Positions 17,142 to 26,680 are shown, numbered from the stretch's first letter. The stretch is DNA of 64,000 nucleotides from JAGNLV01 sp964612145 (GCA_964612145.1 CAZTBP010000012.1:73508-137507); one strand, 5' to 3'. Notes: a model not told the origin generated them from the letters alone. Made by a program: numbers and translations.

Positions 17142-20060
17142 GTGCGGACGACACGGATGTCGACCAGCTGCCACACGCCAGCTTCGGCCACGCTCACGGC
17201 GGCCGGCCATCACGGGGCAAGTTACATCTGCCTCATTTTCCTGTTATTCACTTTTCCCTTGACCAGCGGACTTTACGCTCAGGACCTGACCGATTTCAGG
17301 GTCAACGATGATCCCGGAATCGCCGAACAGGGAGAGCCAAGAATAGCCGTCGCCCCCGACGGCTCTTTTGTTGTCGTCTGGCGCGACAAGCGCAATAGCA
17401 ACAGCGATATATTTATCCAGCGTTTTGACTCCGCCGGTACCGCTGTCGGCCGCAATTTTCGGATCAACGACGACAACAATCTCGCCCACCAGGCCGATCC
17501 CGCGCTGGCCGGCGACTTCAGCGGCCGCTACCTGACCGCTTGGCTGGACTACCGCGAGTATTCCTACCCCAACAGCCCCGGCATATATTGCCAGCCGCTT
17601 GACACCGGACTGGCGCCAATCGATACTAACTTCAATCTCGTAACCGATTCCAGTTTTAAAGACGCTCCTGATCTCTCGCTCTCAGCGTGGGGAAAAGGGA
17701 TTGTCGTGTGGGCCGACAACCGAAATAATGATTGGGATATCTGGGGACAGATGCTCGACTCCGACGGCAATCCCATCGGAGACAATTTTCTGATCAACGA
17801 CGATGGCGCGGGCAATGAACAGCATGCGCCGCGTGTGTCAAGCTCAGCGCTCGGTTGGTTTGTTGTCGCTTGGTACGACAACCGCCTGGGCAACGACGAT
17901 ATCTTTGTTCAGCGATTCGATTCTTCGGGAACGCCCATCGGCAGTAACTTCAAAATCAATACGGATATCGGCTCCAAACGACAGGTTTTCCCCGATGTTG
18001 CCACCGACGGCGCCGGTCGGTTCACCGTAGTCTGGATGGACTATCGCAACGGCAACTACCCGGACAATCCCGACATCTACTCAGCCCGATTCGATACGAA
18101 CTACACGCCGCTGACCGGCAACATTCGTATGAACACCGACGGTACGAACCGTCCGCAGCGATTCCCGGTTATCTCGGCTGATCGAATGGGGAATGTCGCG
18201 GTGATATGGGCCGATTCAGTTGGAACCAGCTGGGACATCATCGGCCAGATGATCGATGCTGACGGTGAAGTGCGGGAGATGAATTTCTACGCGAACGCCG
18301 AAATCGACAGTACCCAAACCAAACCGGACGTGACGCTCGACGGACGCAACCGGTATGTCACCTGGGTAGACCGTCGCAACGGCCAGTATGATATTTATGC
18401 CTCCGTCACCAAGTACAACGAACCGCTGATGGTAGCTATTCCCGAGATCCTCGAATTTGAAATGAGACAGGGTGGTCCGCTTCCCGATCCGCAACATATT
18501 TTGGTCGACCACGGCGGCTACAATTCTATCGAATTCGAGGCCCGGTCTTTCAGCCCCTGGATAACTGTCAACCCGTTCAGGGCGATTACCCCGGATTCGA
18601 TTGCGGTGTCGATCGCGACCGACACCCTGCCGCAGGGAACCTACTTCGGTGCCGTGCGGATTATCGATCCGATGGTAACCGACTCGACCATTGTGATTCC
18701 GGTGGAGCTAAAAGTGCAATCGGCGGTCCTGTCGGTTTCGCGCGATACAATCCGGTTCACCGCTCCAGCCGGCTATGACACATCGCTGGCAAATTCGGTT
18801 ACGATTACCAACACCGGCCTCGGCCTGCTGGACTGGACCGCCACTGACACAGTCAACTGGCTGTCCCTTTCCGATACTGTCGGCAGCGCCCCTGCAACGT
18901 TGGAAATATCGGTCTCGCCGTTAAATCTTCCGGTCGGGGAGTACACGGTGCCGGTGGCAATCGAGGCGGGCGTGGCAACCAACTCACCGGATACGCTGTG
19001 GGTGGTGTTCGACGTCCGTGATGACCTTCCTGTTATCGATGTCGCGCCGAGAGACATATCGGTGACTATAAGCACGCCTCAGGAACTTGATACCGCCCTC
19101 ACACTGCTGAATCTGGGCGGCGGCGATCTCCAGTGGACTCTCGATGACTGGCCGTCGTGGCTCGATGTCAACCGAAACGCGGGCGGTAACAGCACCCCGG
19201 TGCAGCTCACGGCCAACGATAATCTCACCGAGGGTGTCAACAGCACTATCCTGACTTTTACCGACAGTGCGGCATTCAACATTCGGGCCGGCGCGACTCT
19301 CTCGATCACGTATGAGCCGATCTATATCGACACCATCAGTATTTCATCGCTCGTTCTCCTCCCCGATTCACAGGGTGTGATTGCGATTGCGGCGAATCTC
19401 GACAACCAACTCACTCGTCTGGTGCTGCCTCTGCTATATGATCCTACGCTGGTGACGATCAACGCCGTGAAATTGGGACCGAATCTCCCGCTGCACATGA
19501 ACCGCTCATATCGGGTGGAACCGTCGCAGGGGATAGTGCTGTTCGAAATTAGTCGCACGCCACCTGACACATTCATGGCTGCGGGGCAGTATCTGCTGGC
19601 CGAGATGACTTTCACCGCCGGTTCCAATGCCGGTCTGTCCGAAATCGACACCCTCCATGCCGATACACTTTACCCGCTAACGGTGACCTTCGAGGGCAGC
19701 GAGATGACACCCGTTATCCGTCCCGGGAGTATTTTGATCGATCAGGCCACCGAAATCAACGAGCCGGAGGATCTGTTGCCGGAAAATTTCATTCTGCGCC
19801 AGAATTTCCCCAACCCGTTTAATCTCGAAACGACGATCGGCTTTGAACTGCCGAACAAAGCGCACGTCAAACTGGCTGTATACAATGTTCTCGGACGTGA
19901 AGTGGCCGTGCTGGCCGAACGCTCGTTCCCGGCCGGCAGTCACTTGGTCGGGTGGAACGGCCTGTCCGACCGGGGCGAAGAGGCACCGTCCGGCGTGTAC
20001 TTCTACCGGCTCCAGGCCGAGGATGTCTCCCTGGTCGCAAAAATGCTTCTTCTCAAATAA
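17142..20060 (+). CDS. Large secreted protein with propeller-like repeats, BACON-like domains, cohesin-like module and C-terminal sorting domain
   Basis: Surface or secreted protein of 972 residues. After a signal peptide (core ICLIFLLFTFPLTSGLYA) come five or more repeats (about 45-430) of the type VVWRDKRNSNSDIFIQRFDS followed by NFRINDD, probably a beta-propeller. Residues about 435-725 contain BACON-like beta-sandwich units (TITNTGLGLLDWTA, SWLDVNRNAGG). Residues about 728-870 look like a cohesin-type module (LDNQLTRLVLPLLYDPTLV, LLAEMTFTAGS). The last 90 residues form the FlgD-Ig/type-9-like sorting domain (LRQNFPNPFNLETTIGFELP ... SGVYFYRLQAED). The start is uncertain: GTG 17142 or ATG 17157, neither with a good Shine-Dalgarno. 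The cohesin call is from sequence pattern only. Confidence 0.75.
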   Translation: MRTTRMSTSCHTPASATLTAAGHHGASYICLIFLLFTFPLTSGLYAQDLTDFRVNDDPGIAEQGEPRIAVAPDGSFVVVWRDKRNSNSDIFIQRFDSAGTAVGRNFRINDDNNLAHQADPALAGDFSGRYLTAWLDYREYSYPNSPGIYCQPLDTGLAPIDTNFNLVTDSSFKDAPDLSLSAWGKGIVVWADNRNNDWDIWGQMLDSDGNPIGDNFLINDDGAGNEQHAPRVSSSALGWFVVAWYDNRLGNDDIFVQRFDSSGTPIGSNFKINTDIGSKRQVFPDVATDGAGRFTVVWMDYRNGNYPDNPDIYSARFDTNYTPLTGNIRMNTDGTNRPQRFPVISADRMGNVAVIWADSVGTSWDIIGQMIDADGEVREMNFYANAEIDSTQTKPDVTLDGRNRYVTWVDRRNGQYDIYASVTKYNEPLMVAIPEILEFEMRQGGPLPDPQHILVDHGGYNSIEFEARSFSPWITVNPFRAITPDSIAVSIATDTLPQGTYFGAVRIIDPMVTDSTIVIPVELKVQSAVLSVSRDTIRFTAPAGYDTSLANSVTITNTGLGLLDWTATDTVNWLSLSDTVGSAPATLEISVSPLNLPVGEYTVPVAIEAGVATNSPDTLWVVFDVRDDLPVIDVAPRDISVTISTPQELDTALTLLNLGGGDLQWTLDDWPSWLDVNRNAGGNSTPVQLTANDNLTEGVNSTILTFTDSAAFNIRAGATLSITYEPIYIDTISISSLVLLPDSQGVIAIAANLDNQLTRLVLPLLYDPTLVTINAVKLGPNLPLHMNRSYRVEPSQGIVLFEISRTPPDTFMAAGQYLLAEMTFTAGSNAGLSEIDTLHADTLYPLTVTFEGSEMTPVIRPGSILIDQATEINEPEDLLPENFILRQNFPNPFNLETTIGFELPNKAHVKLAVYNVLGREVAVLAERSFPAGSHLVGWNGLSDRGEEAPSGVYFYRLQAEDVSLVAKMLLLK

Positions 20061-20163
20061 TCTCCTCACAAAAAATTTATGCCCGGCTAAACCTTTTCCG
20101 GTCAGTCTCGTACACCGGAGTAGACGAAACAGTAAACATCTTGCACTTTAATGGAGGAGATAC

Positions 20164-21393
20164 ATGAAATTCCGATTAATCCTCGCCGTGATTGCGGGCA
20201 TCCTGCTTTTGGCCCTTGCCGTGCAGGCGCAAAATGACCACCGTATTTACGGTAAGGTGCACACCTACGACGGTGACGTCTACGAGGGCCTGATCCGCTG
20301 GGACAAAAACGAAGCCAGCTGGACCGATCTACTCGACGGCACCAAGAAACTTGATGAAAAGAATTTCGAAGATCGCGACCGCGAGCGCCGGCGCGAAACC
20401 TCAATAGAAATATTCGGTATTACAATCGGCAAATCGGCCTCGATCTGGGACTACAGCAGCGCCCAGTGCGGGATTCGTTTCGGCCATATCAAGCGGATCG
20501 ATGTGCTCGATGACGACCGCGCCGAAATCACGCTTAAATCCGGACATCGTATTGAACTCGAGAACTCGTCTACCGACCTCGGCTCCAATATGAGGGAGTT
20601 TATCGTCGAGGATATCGACGAAGGAGAAGTCCAGCTTCTCTGGGACGATATCGAGTTTATCGAGTTCGAATCTACCGATGGCGACCTCGTGTCGAATTAC
20701 GGCGAACGTTTGTACGGTACACTCACGACGCGCCGAGGTGACAGCTTCACCGGGTTTGTCGGCTGGGATGTCGACGAGGCTCTGGGGCGCGACATACTCG
20801 ACGGCGACGAAAACGGCCGATCCCGCAAGATACGTTTCGACAAGATTGCAGCGATCGAGCGGTATTCATCCAGCGGCGCCATTGTCATTTTCCGCAACGG
20901 GGAAGAGATCACACTGCGAGGCAGCAACGACGTTGACGATGACAACCGGGGTATCATCATCGCTGATCCGGCGTTTGGCCAGGTCGTAGTCGACTGGGAC
21001 GAGTTTGATCGTCTCGAGTTCACTAAAGCTCCCGGAGACGTTCGATACGATAATTTCGACGGCGGCAAAGAACTGCGAGGTACGGTCTACACCGAAAACG
21101 GTGAGCGCTATCAGGGGCGGATTCGCTGGGACAACGACGAAGAATACACCTGGGAAATCCTGGACGGCGAATTTCGGGATATCGATTTCGATATTGAACT
21201 GGGGCAGATATCCAAACTGGAGAAGCGTTCGCATCGCAGCTCGATCGTGACACTGCTCGATGGGCGTGAGTTCCGCCTGCGCGGATCGAACGATGTCGAC
21301 GGTGACAACAAAGGGATCTTCGTGTTTGCCGAAGGGGGCGATGAAATCCTGATCGACTGGGATGAATTTGCCTACGTGGAGTTCGACAACTAA
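20164..21393 (+). CDS. Secreted three-repeat protein of unknown function
   Basis: Exported protein of 409 residues. Residues 1-23 are a signal peptide ending VQAQ. The mature protein consists of three copies of an approximately 120-residue acidic unit beginning near residues 26, 181 and 299. Each starts with a beta pattern such as LRGTVYTENGERYQGRIRWD, then EILDG, then a hydrophobic/charged strand region, and units 2 and 3 share LRGSNDVD-DN and end with WDEF--EF. The first unit is more diverged (ELENSSTDLGS). I do not recognise the family. Start ATG follows GGAGGAG closely. It is a single-gene unit ending in a strong terminator at 21437. Confidence 0.75.
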   Translation: MKFRLILAVIAGILLLALAVQAQNDHRIYGKVHTYDGDVYEGLIRWDKNEASWTDLLDGTKKLDEKNFEDRDRERRRETSIEIFGITIGKSASIWDYSSAQCGIRFGHIKRIDVLDDDRAEITLKSGHRIELENSSTDLGSNMREFIVEDIDEGEVQLLWDDIEFIEFESTDGDLVSNYGERLYGTLTTRRGDSFTGFVGWDVDEALGRDILDGDENGRSRKIRFDKIAAIERYSSSGAIVIFRNGEEITLRGSNDVDDDNRGIIIADPAFGQVVVDWDEFDRLEFTKAPGDVRYDNFDGGKELRGTVYTENGERYQGRIRWDNDEEYTWEILDGEFRDIDFDIELGQISKLEKRSHRSSIVTLLDGREFRLRGSNDVDGDNKGIFVFAEGGDEILIDWDEFAYVEFDN

Positions 21394-21436
21394 AGATTTC
21401 TATAGCAATTGGAAAGTCTCTCTGTAGACTGGGGTA

Positions 21437-21473
21437 GGCGGCTTGCCGGGGAATCGGCGAGCCGGCTTTTTTT
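21437..21473 (+). terminator. Rho-independent terminator
   Basis: Twelve-position stem (GGCGGCTTGCCG against CGGCGAGCCGGC, one mismatch and one G-T pair) with a GGGAAT loop and seven Ts. It ends the three-repeat protein transcript. Confidence 0.9.
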
Positions 21474-21490
21474 ATGCGCCCTCAGCAGGC

Positions 21491-21524
21491 AAAAAGAAAG
21501 CCCGGTCCGCAAGGCGGACCGGGC
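21491..21524 (-). terminator. Rho-independent terminator (minus strand)
   Basis: Perfect 10-bp stem GCCCGGTCCG/CGGACCGGGC with a five-base loop; on the minus strand it is followed by TTTCTTTTT. It ends the minus-strand TPR gene. Together with the plus-strand terminator at 21437 it separates two convergent units. Confidence 0.88.
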
Positions 21525-21558
21525 ATGACGCAATCGAAAACAGCTTCTCCGTCCTGTG

Positions 21559-22467
21559 CTACTGAAGACCGGCCGTTTCCTGGGCCTCCTTCAGTGCTTT
21601 TACGGTCTCGCGCGCGCCGGCCACAAGACTCTTGGCCCGCGGATTATTCTTGTGCTGAGAAACAAATGCCTCCCAGACCTCGAGCGCCTGATCATAATTC
21701 TCCGGGTCCTGGGACTGCACGGCAATGGCATAGTTGTAAGATGCCCTGTAGGCATTGGGGTCAATCTGCTGCGCTTTGCGGAACTGGTTCGCAGCCTGTC
21801 CGAATTTCTCCTGGGCGAGATAAATCGAACCCAGTTTCGAATGCGAATAGTAGAAGTCATCCTTCAACTCGATAGACTTCTGGTACGCCGCGATGGCGTC
21901 GTTGGTCTGACCTTTATCCTTGTACGCCTCCGCCAGGTAATACCAGGAAAGGTGGTCGCCGCCGCCGAGTTCATGCGCTTTGGCAAACGCGGCGATCGAT
22001 TTGTCAGCCATCTTCCGCTTGTCGTAGACCTTGCCGAGTTCAACGTAGTAGTCAGCGTTGTCGGTAACCAGTTCGGTCGCCTTCGTGAACGCCGCCTCAG
22101 ACTCTACAAACTGCTTGAGGACATAGTGAACGCGGCCGAGGTTCGCCCAGGCTTCACCGTTTTCCGGCGCCCGTTCGGTGGCAGTCTTAAATGCCGCCAA
22201 GGCTTCCTGGAAGTTCTTCTGCTCGAACTGCAGTGCGCCAAGGTTCATGGCCGGCTCGACATAATTCGGGTCTTCCTGGATAGCCATCTTGTAGTTCATG
22301 ACGGCTTCGTCAACGTCGCCTGCCTTCATGGCTTTAATGCCGGCATTGTACGCTTCTTTGGCCTTAACTTCATCGGCCGCAATAGCCGGGGCCAACGCCG
22401 TCATGCCGCCAAAGGCCACTAACAGAGCCAGAAGACTGAACTGGACCAGTCGGTTATTCATTTCCAT
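21559..22467 (-). CDS. Exported TPR-repeat protein
   Basis: Protein of 302 residues with a signal peptide (core LVQFSLLALLVAFGGMTALA, cleavage near AIAA) and seven or so TPR repeats over the whole mature part (EAYNAGIKAMKAGDVDEAVM, YVEPAMNLGALQFEQKNFQE, and so on). Probably periplasmic, acting as a protein-interaction scaffold. I place the start at the ATG read from 22467 because AAGGGAGA lies 5-8 nt upstream on that strand; an in-frame ATG at 22491 would add eight residues and has no such site. It ends in its own terminator at 21491-21524. Partner unknown. Confidence 0.8.
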   Translation of the reverse strand: MEMNNRLVQFSLLALLVAFGGMTALAPAIAADEVKAKEAYNAGIKAMKAGDVDEAVMNYKMAIQEDPNYVEPAMNLGALQFEQKNFQEALAAFKTATERAPENGEAWANLGRVHYVLKQFVESEAAFTKATELVTDNADYYVELGKVYDKRKMADKSIAAFAKAHELGGGDHLSWYYLAEAYKDKGQTNDAIAAYQKSIELKDDFYYSHSKLGSIYLAQEKFGQAANQFRKAQQIDPNAYRASYNYAIAVQSQDPENYDQALEVWEAFVSQHKNNPRAKSLVAGARETVKALKEAQETAGLQ

Positions 22468-22530
22468 ATTTCTCCCTTCGTTTTCTATCATTGTCTTCTA
22501 CTGCTATATGCTGTCCGAAGTTCAATCGAT

Positions 22531-22977
22531 TTACAGCGATGCCCGGTGTTTCTCAAGGGCCGCTTTCACTTCCGGGTGTTTCAGGGCCAGAATTCGAGCG
22601 GCCAAAACTGCCGCATTTTTGGCCCCGGGGCTGCCGATGGCCACTGTGGCAACCGGGATACCCGGCGGCATCTGGACGATCGAAAGCAGCGAGTCCATCC
22701 CGTTTAAGGCTGCGGGAAGCGGCACGCCGATCACCGGCAGGTTGGAGTGGGCCGCAGCTACACCAGGTAGCGCCGCCGCCAGACCAGCCATAGCTATTAC
22801 AACTTCAAACCCGTTTTCTTCCGCCTGGGCCGTAATTTGTCCGGTCCGTTCCGGGTGGCGATGAGCTGACGAAACCTCGATTTCGGATTCTAATCCGAAT
22901 ACTTCGAGCTGTTCACGGCATTTCTCAGCGTATTCCATGTCCGACTTCGACCCGGTTATTATAAGTACTTTAGGCAT
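22531..22977 (-). CDS. purE: N5-carboxyaminoimidazole ribonucleotide mutase PurE
   Basis: De novo purine synthesis: conversion of N5-CAIR to CAIR (class I), or direct carboxylation of AIR (class II). The 148 residues contain ITGSKSDMEYA, the SSAHRHPER loop and PLPAALNGMDSLLSIVQMPP, all typical of PurE. The segment AAALPG replaces the AAHLPG seen in E. coli PurE, a variant found in other bacteria, so I do not fix the class. It is 3 nt downstream of purD and cotranscribed. No purK is present in the window. Confidence 0.93.
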   Translation of the reverse strand: MPKVLIITGSKSDMEYAEKCREQLEVFGLESEIEVSSAHRHPERTGQITAQAEENGFEVVIAMAGLAAALPGVAAAHSNLPVIGVPLPAALNGMDSLLSIVQMPPGIPVATVAIGSPGAKNAAVLAARILALKHPEVKAALEKHRASL

Positions 22978-22980
22978 CTG

Positions 22981-24264
22981 CTAATTCCTTTTTGCTGATT
23001 TAAGTACGCGGCTTCCGATATCACGACGATAATAGGCGCCGTCGAATCGAATCTTGTTCACTGACTTATACGCACGGGTCAGTGCCTGTTTAAGCGATTT
23101 GTCAGTGCTGACGACGCCGAGAACACGCCCGCCGGCGGTCACAATCTGGTTGCCCTTACCGTCGGTCCCGGCGTGAAATACCTCGGTCTGGTTGTCATTA
23201 ACTTTCTGCAGCCCGCCGATCGTCTTGCCCTTGCCGTAATTGCCCGGGTACCCCTTCGAGGCCATCACCACACAGGCTGCCGAATCCGGCTTCCAATCCA
23301 ATCGATTAACAGACGACAGTTTGCTGTTTATCGTGGCCATCAAAACGTCGAAAAGATCATTTTTCATCAACGGCAACACTACCTGCGTTTCCGGATCACC
23401 AAAGCGGCAGTTGAATTCGAGTACTTTTGGACCGGTCTCAGTTATCATCAACCCGGCGTACAATATGCCTCGATACGTGATCCCTTCCTTCTGAAGGCCC
23501 TTGATAGTCGGGACTATAACGTAATCCTGAATTTGCTCCATCAGGTCCTTATCCACCAGTGTTGTTGGACAGTACGCCCCCATACCGCCGGTGTTCGGCC
23601 CCTTGTCGCCTTCGTACAACTGCTTGTGGTCCTGGCTGGAGAGCATCGGTACGAAACTCTTGCCGTCGACAAAGCACATAACCGAAACCTCCTGGCCCCG
23701 CAAGCATGATTCGACCACGACTTTCTCCCCGGCCTTGCCGTAAGTCCGGTCAACCATGATCTGCTCAATCGCTTTGGTCGCTTGCTTGAGGTCATGCACC
23801 ACATAGACGCCTTTGCCGGCCGCGAGGCCGTCGGCTTTTATCACCACCGGAAATTCCACCGACTTGCAAAAACCAATTGCCTCGGCAGCGGTGGAGAAGA
23901 TTCGGAAAGCGGCAGTCGGAATGTGATACTTTCGCATCAACTCTTTCGCAAAGGCCTTACTGGCTTCGATCTGGGCCGCTTTGCGGTCGGGGCCGAAAAT
24001 TTTGAGGCGCTTCTTCTGGAATTCGTCCACGATCCCGTCAGCCAGCGGCGCCTCCGGCCCGACCACTGTCAGGCCGATTTTGTTGCGCTGGGCAAACTCA
24101 AGGAGACCTCGAATATCGCTGGCTTTGATATTGATACACTTGGCTATCTGGCCGATACCGGCATTGCCCGGGGCACAAAAAATCTTTTTGACTTTCTTGG
24201 ACTTGCTCAGCTTCCACACGAGCGCGTGTTCCCGCCCGCCGGAGCCTACGACCAACACTTTCAT
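22981..24264 (-). CDS. purD: Phosphoribosylamine-glycine ligase PurD
   Basis: ATP-grasp enzyme joining phosphoribosylamine and glycine in purine synthesis. The 427 residues match the usual length. Motifs: N-terminal VVGSGGREHALVWKL, VGPEAPLADGIVD, the ATP-grasp segment PVVIKADGLAAGKGVYVV, the signature FNCRFGDPETQ (about 289-299), and C-terminal FHAGT and TAGGRVLGVV. First gene of the purD-purE operon on the minus strand, with a good promoter just upstream. Confidence 0.97.
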   Translation of the reverse strand: MKVLVVGSGGREHALVWKLSKSKKVKKIFCAPGNAGIGQIAKCINIKASDIRGLLEFAQRNKIGLTVVGPEAPLADGIVDEFQKKRLKIFGPDRKAAQIEASKAFAKELMRKYHIPTAAFRIFSTAAEAIGFCKSVEFPVVIKADGLAAGKGVYVVHDLKQATKAIEQIMVDRTYGKAGEKVVVESCLRGQEVSVMCFVDGKSFVPMLSSQDHKQLYEGDKGPNTGGMGAYCPTTLVDKDLMEQIQDYVIVPTIKGLQKEGITYRGILYAGLMITETGPKVLEFNCRFGDPETQVVLPLMKNDLFDVLMATINSKLSSVNRLDWKPDSAACVVMASKGYPGNYGKGKTIGGLQKVNDNQTEVFHAGTDGKGNQIVTAGGRVLGVVSTDKSLKQALTRAYKSVNKIRFDGAYYRRDIGSRVLKSAKRN

Positions 24265-24306
24265 AGCATCCCTTCAGTTCTCAGACGCGTTTGTGCTAAA
24301 GCGACA

Positions 24307-24334
24307 ATTATACCAGATCAACCGCTGATTTCAA
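24307..24334 (-). promoter_or_regulatory. Sigma-70 promoter of purD-purE
   Basis: On the minus strand TTGAAA (24334-24329) and a perfect TATAAT (24312-24307) are 16 bp apart, with TGG before the -10 giving an extended -10. It lies 43 bp before the purD start codon. Confidence 0.7.
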
Positions 24335-24379
24335 GCGGTTTTTTCCCGGCGCAGATTTATCCGCCGGTCCGATTCACGG

Positions 24380-24407
24380 TTGCCAAGTTCCCAGAAAGCT
24401 ATATCTT
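24380..24407 (+). promoter_or_regulatory. Candidate promoter of the carboxypeptidase gene
   Basis: TTGCCA (24380-24385), 16 bp spacer, TATCTT (24402-24407). It is divergent from the purD promoter in the same 226-bp gap, which otherwise holds only a short AACCGC/GCGGTT hairpin at 24320-24340. Confidence 0.42.
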
Positions 24408-24490
24408 ACGCTGTACTCAGCGCGGTCGCACGGCAACTGCAAACGACTGCACCACTAACGATGTGAGAATGTGAAGGAAGTCCACCGCTC

Positions 24491-26680
24491 ATGAAGCCAT
24501 TTTCCATGTTTTTGTTCGCCGGTTTGATTATTGTCTTCTCCGCAAACGCCGACATTCCCATTGATCTGGACTTTGAGACCCCGACCTACAGCCAGATTCG
24601 CATCACGAAAATGACCGGCGACCAGCACTATGCCATCGCGCAGCTCGGTTGTGAAATCGTCGGGTATGACGAAAAGGGCATGGAGTTGATTGTCCCGCGA
24701 CCGCAGCTGACTCTCATAGAGGAAACCGGCGTTACGTTTGAGATCGTACATGCCGACCTGGCCGAATTCTACCGCAGCCGGTACAACGCCCGTCAGACCA
24801 TGGGCGGGTTTCGGACCTACGATGAGATTGTCCTGTTCATAGACTCACTCTACTCGACCAACACGAATATCGTCGCCCCCAAGTTTTCTCTGGCTACTAC
24901 CCTGTGGGGAGCGAAACTCTGGTGCCTGAAGATATCGGATAATCCCACGGTCGATGAAGACGAGCCGGAAGTGCTGTATATCTCGCTCATTCACGCCCGG
25001 GAACCGGCCGGCGGTGCGGCAGTGCTGGGATTCATGAAGCACCTGCTTGACAACTACGGCACCGACCCCGAGATCACTGATTTGATAGACCACCGGGAAC
25101 TGTATTTCATTCCAGTGCAGAACCCCGATGGCTACAACTGGAACCTGTGGATAGAACCGTCCGGCGGCGGCATGTGGCGAAAGAACCTCTCGGAAAATAC
25201 CGATCAGTCTGTCGGTACGGACTTAAACCGGAACTACGGCTTCAAATGGGGCTATGACAATATCGGCTCCTCCGCCTGGCCCGGCAGCGATACCTATCGT
25301 GGAACCGGACCGTTTTCGGAACCGGAAACAGCGGGGGTTCGCGATTTTGTGAACTCACGTAACTTCACGATTATCCACAACATTCACACCTACTCAAATC
25401 TGTATATCTGGCCCTGGGGTTATGACCGCTTCTATACCGACCGGGAGGAGTTTTACACGCTGGTCGGTGACTCGATGAGCCAGTACAACAACTATGCGCC
25501 CGGCGTCAGCTGGCGCCTGTATCCAACAAACGGGGATGCCGACGACTGGGCCTGGGGTGATACCATCTCCAAGCCGCGCATTATCTCGGTTACGTCGGAG
25601 ATCGGCAGTCCCTCCGATGGATTCTGGCCTGATCCGTCGCGCATACCCACACTGGTCGAGGAGAACATCTATCCGAACCTGTTCCTGGCAAAGATAGCGG
25701 ATAACCCGTACGGCATCGCTCCGCCGCAGCCGCCCGAGTGGGTAGGTACGACAGCCGACTCGGGTGTGGTTTCGCTTCTCTGGGAGCACAGAGATACCGC
25801 CAACGAATTGCAAAGTTTTCAGCTTGTAGAACTGGCTGACAAAGAAACGGTCATTGACTCGGTTGAGGCTGACAACGGCTACTGGGAATACGAACGGATG
25901 TATCGAAGCAAGCTTCATAGTCATAGCGGCGAATACTCCTGGGGAATCATCCATGAAGACCGCACTCATCACTGGCTGGTTGCCGCCACGCCATCTGAAG
26001 TTCAACCCGGCGACAGCCTGAGATGTTATTTGTGGTACGATCTTGACAACCAGAAGGATTTCTTCTATGCGCAGGTCTCGACTGATGGCGGACTCACCTA
26101 CACAAACCTTTCCGGCCCGCTGACGACAAACACAGACTGGTACGGTTACAACCTCGGCAACGGTATCACCGGAACGTCGTCGGGCTGGGTTCCCGCCGCG
26201 TTTGACCTATCGCCGTGGGCAGGCGAGATGGTGACGATTCGCCTGGCCTACTTTACCGACAGCTATGGCCGCGGCCAGGGCCTGTTTATCGATGACATCC
26301 AAAATGTGGATTTTTACGCGGTGGCAGACACGGTCTCATCCGGTTTAGTCGCCGGTAATTACCAGACTGGCCAGCGAGCCAACAGTGATTACTGGTTTCG
26401 GGTCAACACGCTGGATACTGACAACCAGCGCTCTCGAAATTCGATTCTGACAAAAGTCACCGTCGTCGACAGCTACGTTTTTGGCGACGGCAACGGCGAT
26501 GGGGAATTCAACGTATCTGATCTGACTTTTGTCATCGATCTCATGTTCCGGGGCGGTCCGGCACCGCTAAACCTGGCCGTGCTGGATATGAACTGCGACA
26601 GTGATACCAATGTCAGCGACCTGACTATCATTATCGATGCGCTCTTTCGCGGCGGAGAACTGGTGCCCTGCCGATGGTAG
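24491..26680 (+). CDS. Secreted zinc carboxypeptidase (M14) with C-terminal dockerin
   Basis: Exported metallopeptidase of 729 residues. Signal peptide about 1-20. An N-terminal propeptide-like part precedes the M14 domain (about 105-400), which shows the zinc ligands His168 and Glu171 in LIHAREPA, the substrate-binding region LNRNYGFKWG, the third ligand His299 in NIHTYSNLY, and the catalytic Glu370 in SVTSEIGSPSDGFWP. It resembles carboxypeptidase T. Residues about 410-640 form fibronectin/MAM-like beta domains. The last 65 residues are a type I dockerin with two calcium loops (GDGNGDGEFNVSDLTFVIDL and CDSDTNVSDLTIIIDALF). The dockerin would attach it to a cohesin, possibly the module in the protein at 17142-20060. 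Confidence 0.88.
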   Translation: MKPFSMFLFAGLIIVFSANADIPIDLDFETPTYSQIRITKMTGDQHYAIAQLGCEIVGYDEKGMELIVPRPQLTLIEETGVTFEIVHADLAEFYRSRYNARQTMGGFRTYDEIVLFIDSLYSTNTNIVAPKFSLATTLWGAKLWCLKISDNPTVDEDEPEVLYISLIHAREPAGGAAVLGFMKHLLDNYGTDPEITDLIDHRELYFIPVQNPDGYNWNLWIEPSGGGMWRKNLSENTDQSVGTDLNRNYGFKWGYDNIGSSAWPGSDTYRGTGPFSEPETAGVRDFVNSRNFTIIHNIHTYSNLYIWPWGYDRFYTDREEFYTLVGDSMSQYNNYAPGVSWRLYPTNGDADDWAWGDTISKPRIISVTSEIGSPSDGFWPDPSRIPTLVEENIYPNLFLAKIADNPYGIAPPQPPEWVGTTADSGVVSLLWEHRDTANELQSFQLVELADKETVIDSVEADNGYWEYERMYRSKLHSHSGEYSWGIIHEDRTHHWLVAATPSEVQPGDSLRCYLWYDLDNQKDFFYAQVSTDGGLTYTNLSGPLTTNTDWYGYNLGNGITGTSSGWVPAAFDLSPWAGEMVTIRLAYFTDSYGRGQGLFIDDIQNVDFYAVADTVSSGLVAGNYQTGQRANSDYWFRVNTLDTDNQRSRNSILTKVTVVDSYVFGDGNGDGEFNVSDLTFVIDLMFRGGPAPLNLAVLDMNCDSDTNVSDLTIIIDALFRGGELVPCRW

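Noticed and set aside
24320..24344. Terminator-like hairpin AACCGC/GCGGTT plus Ts on the plus strand
   Set aside because: No plus-strand gene ends before it; it overlaps the purD promoter and may be coincidence.
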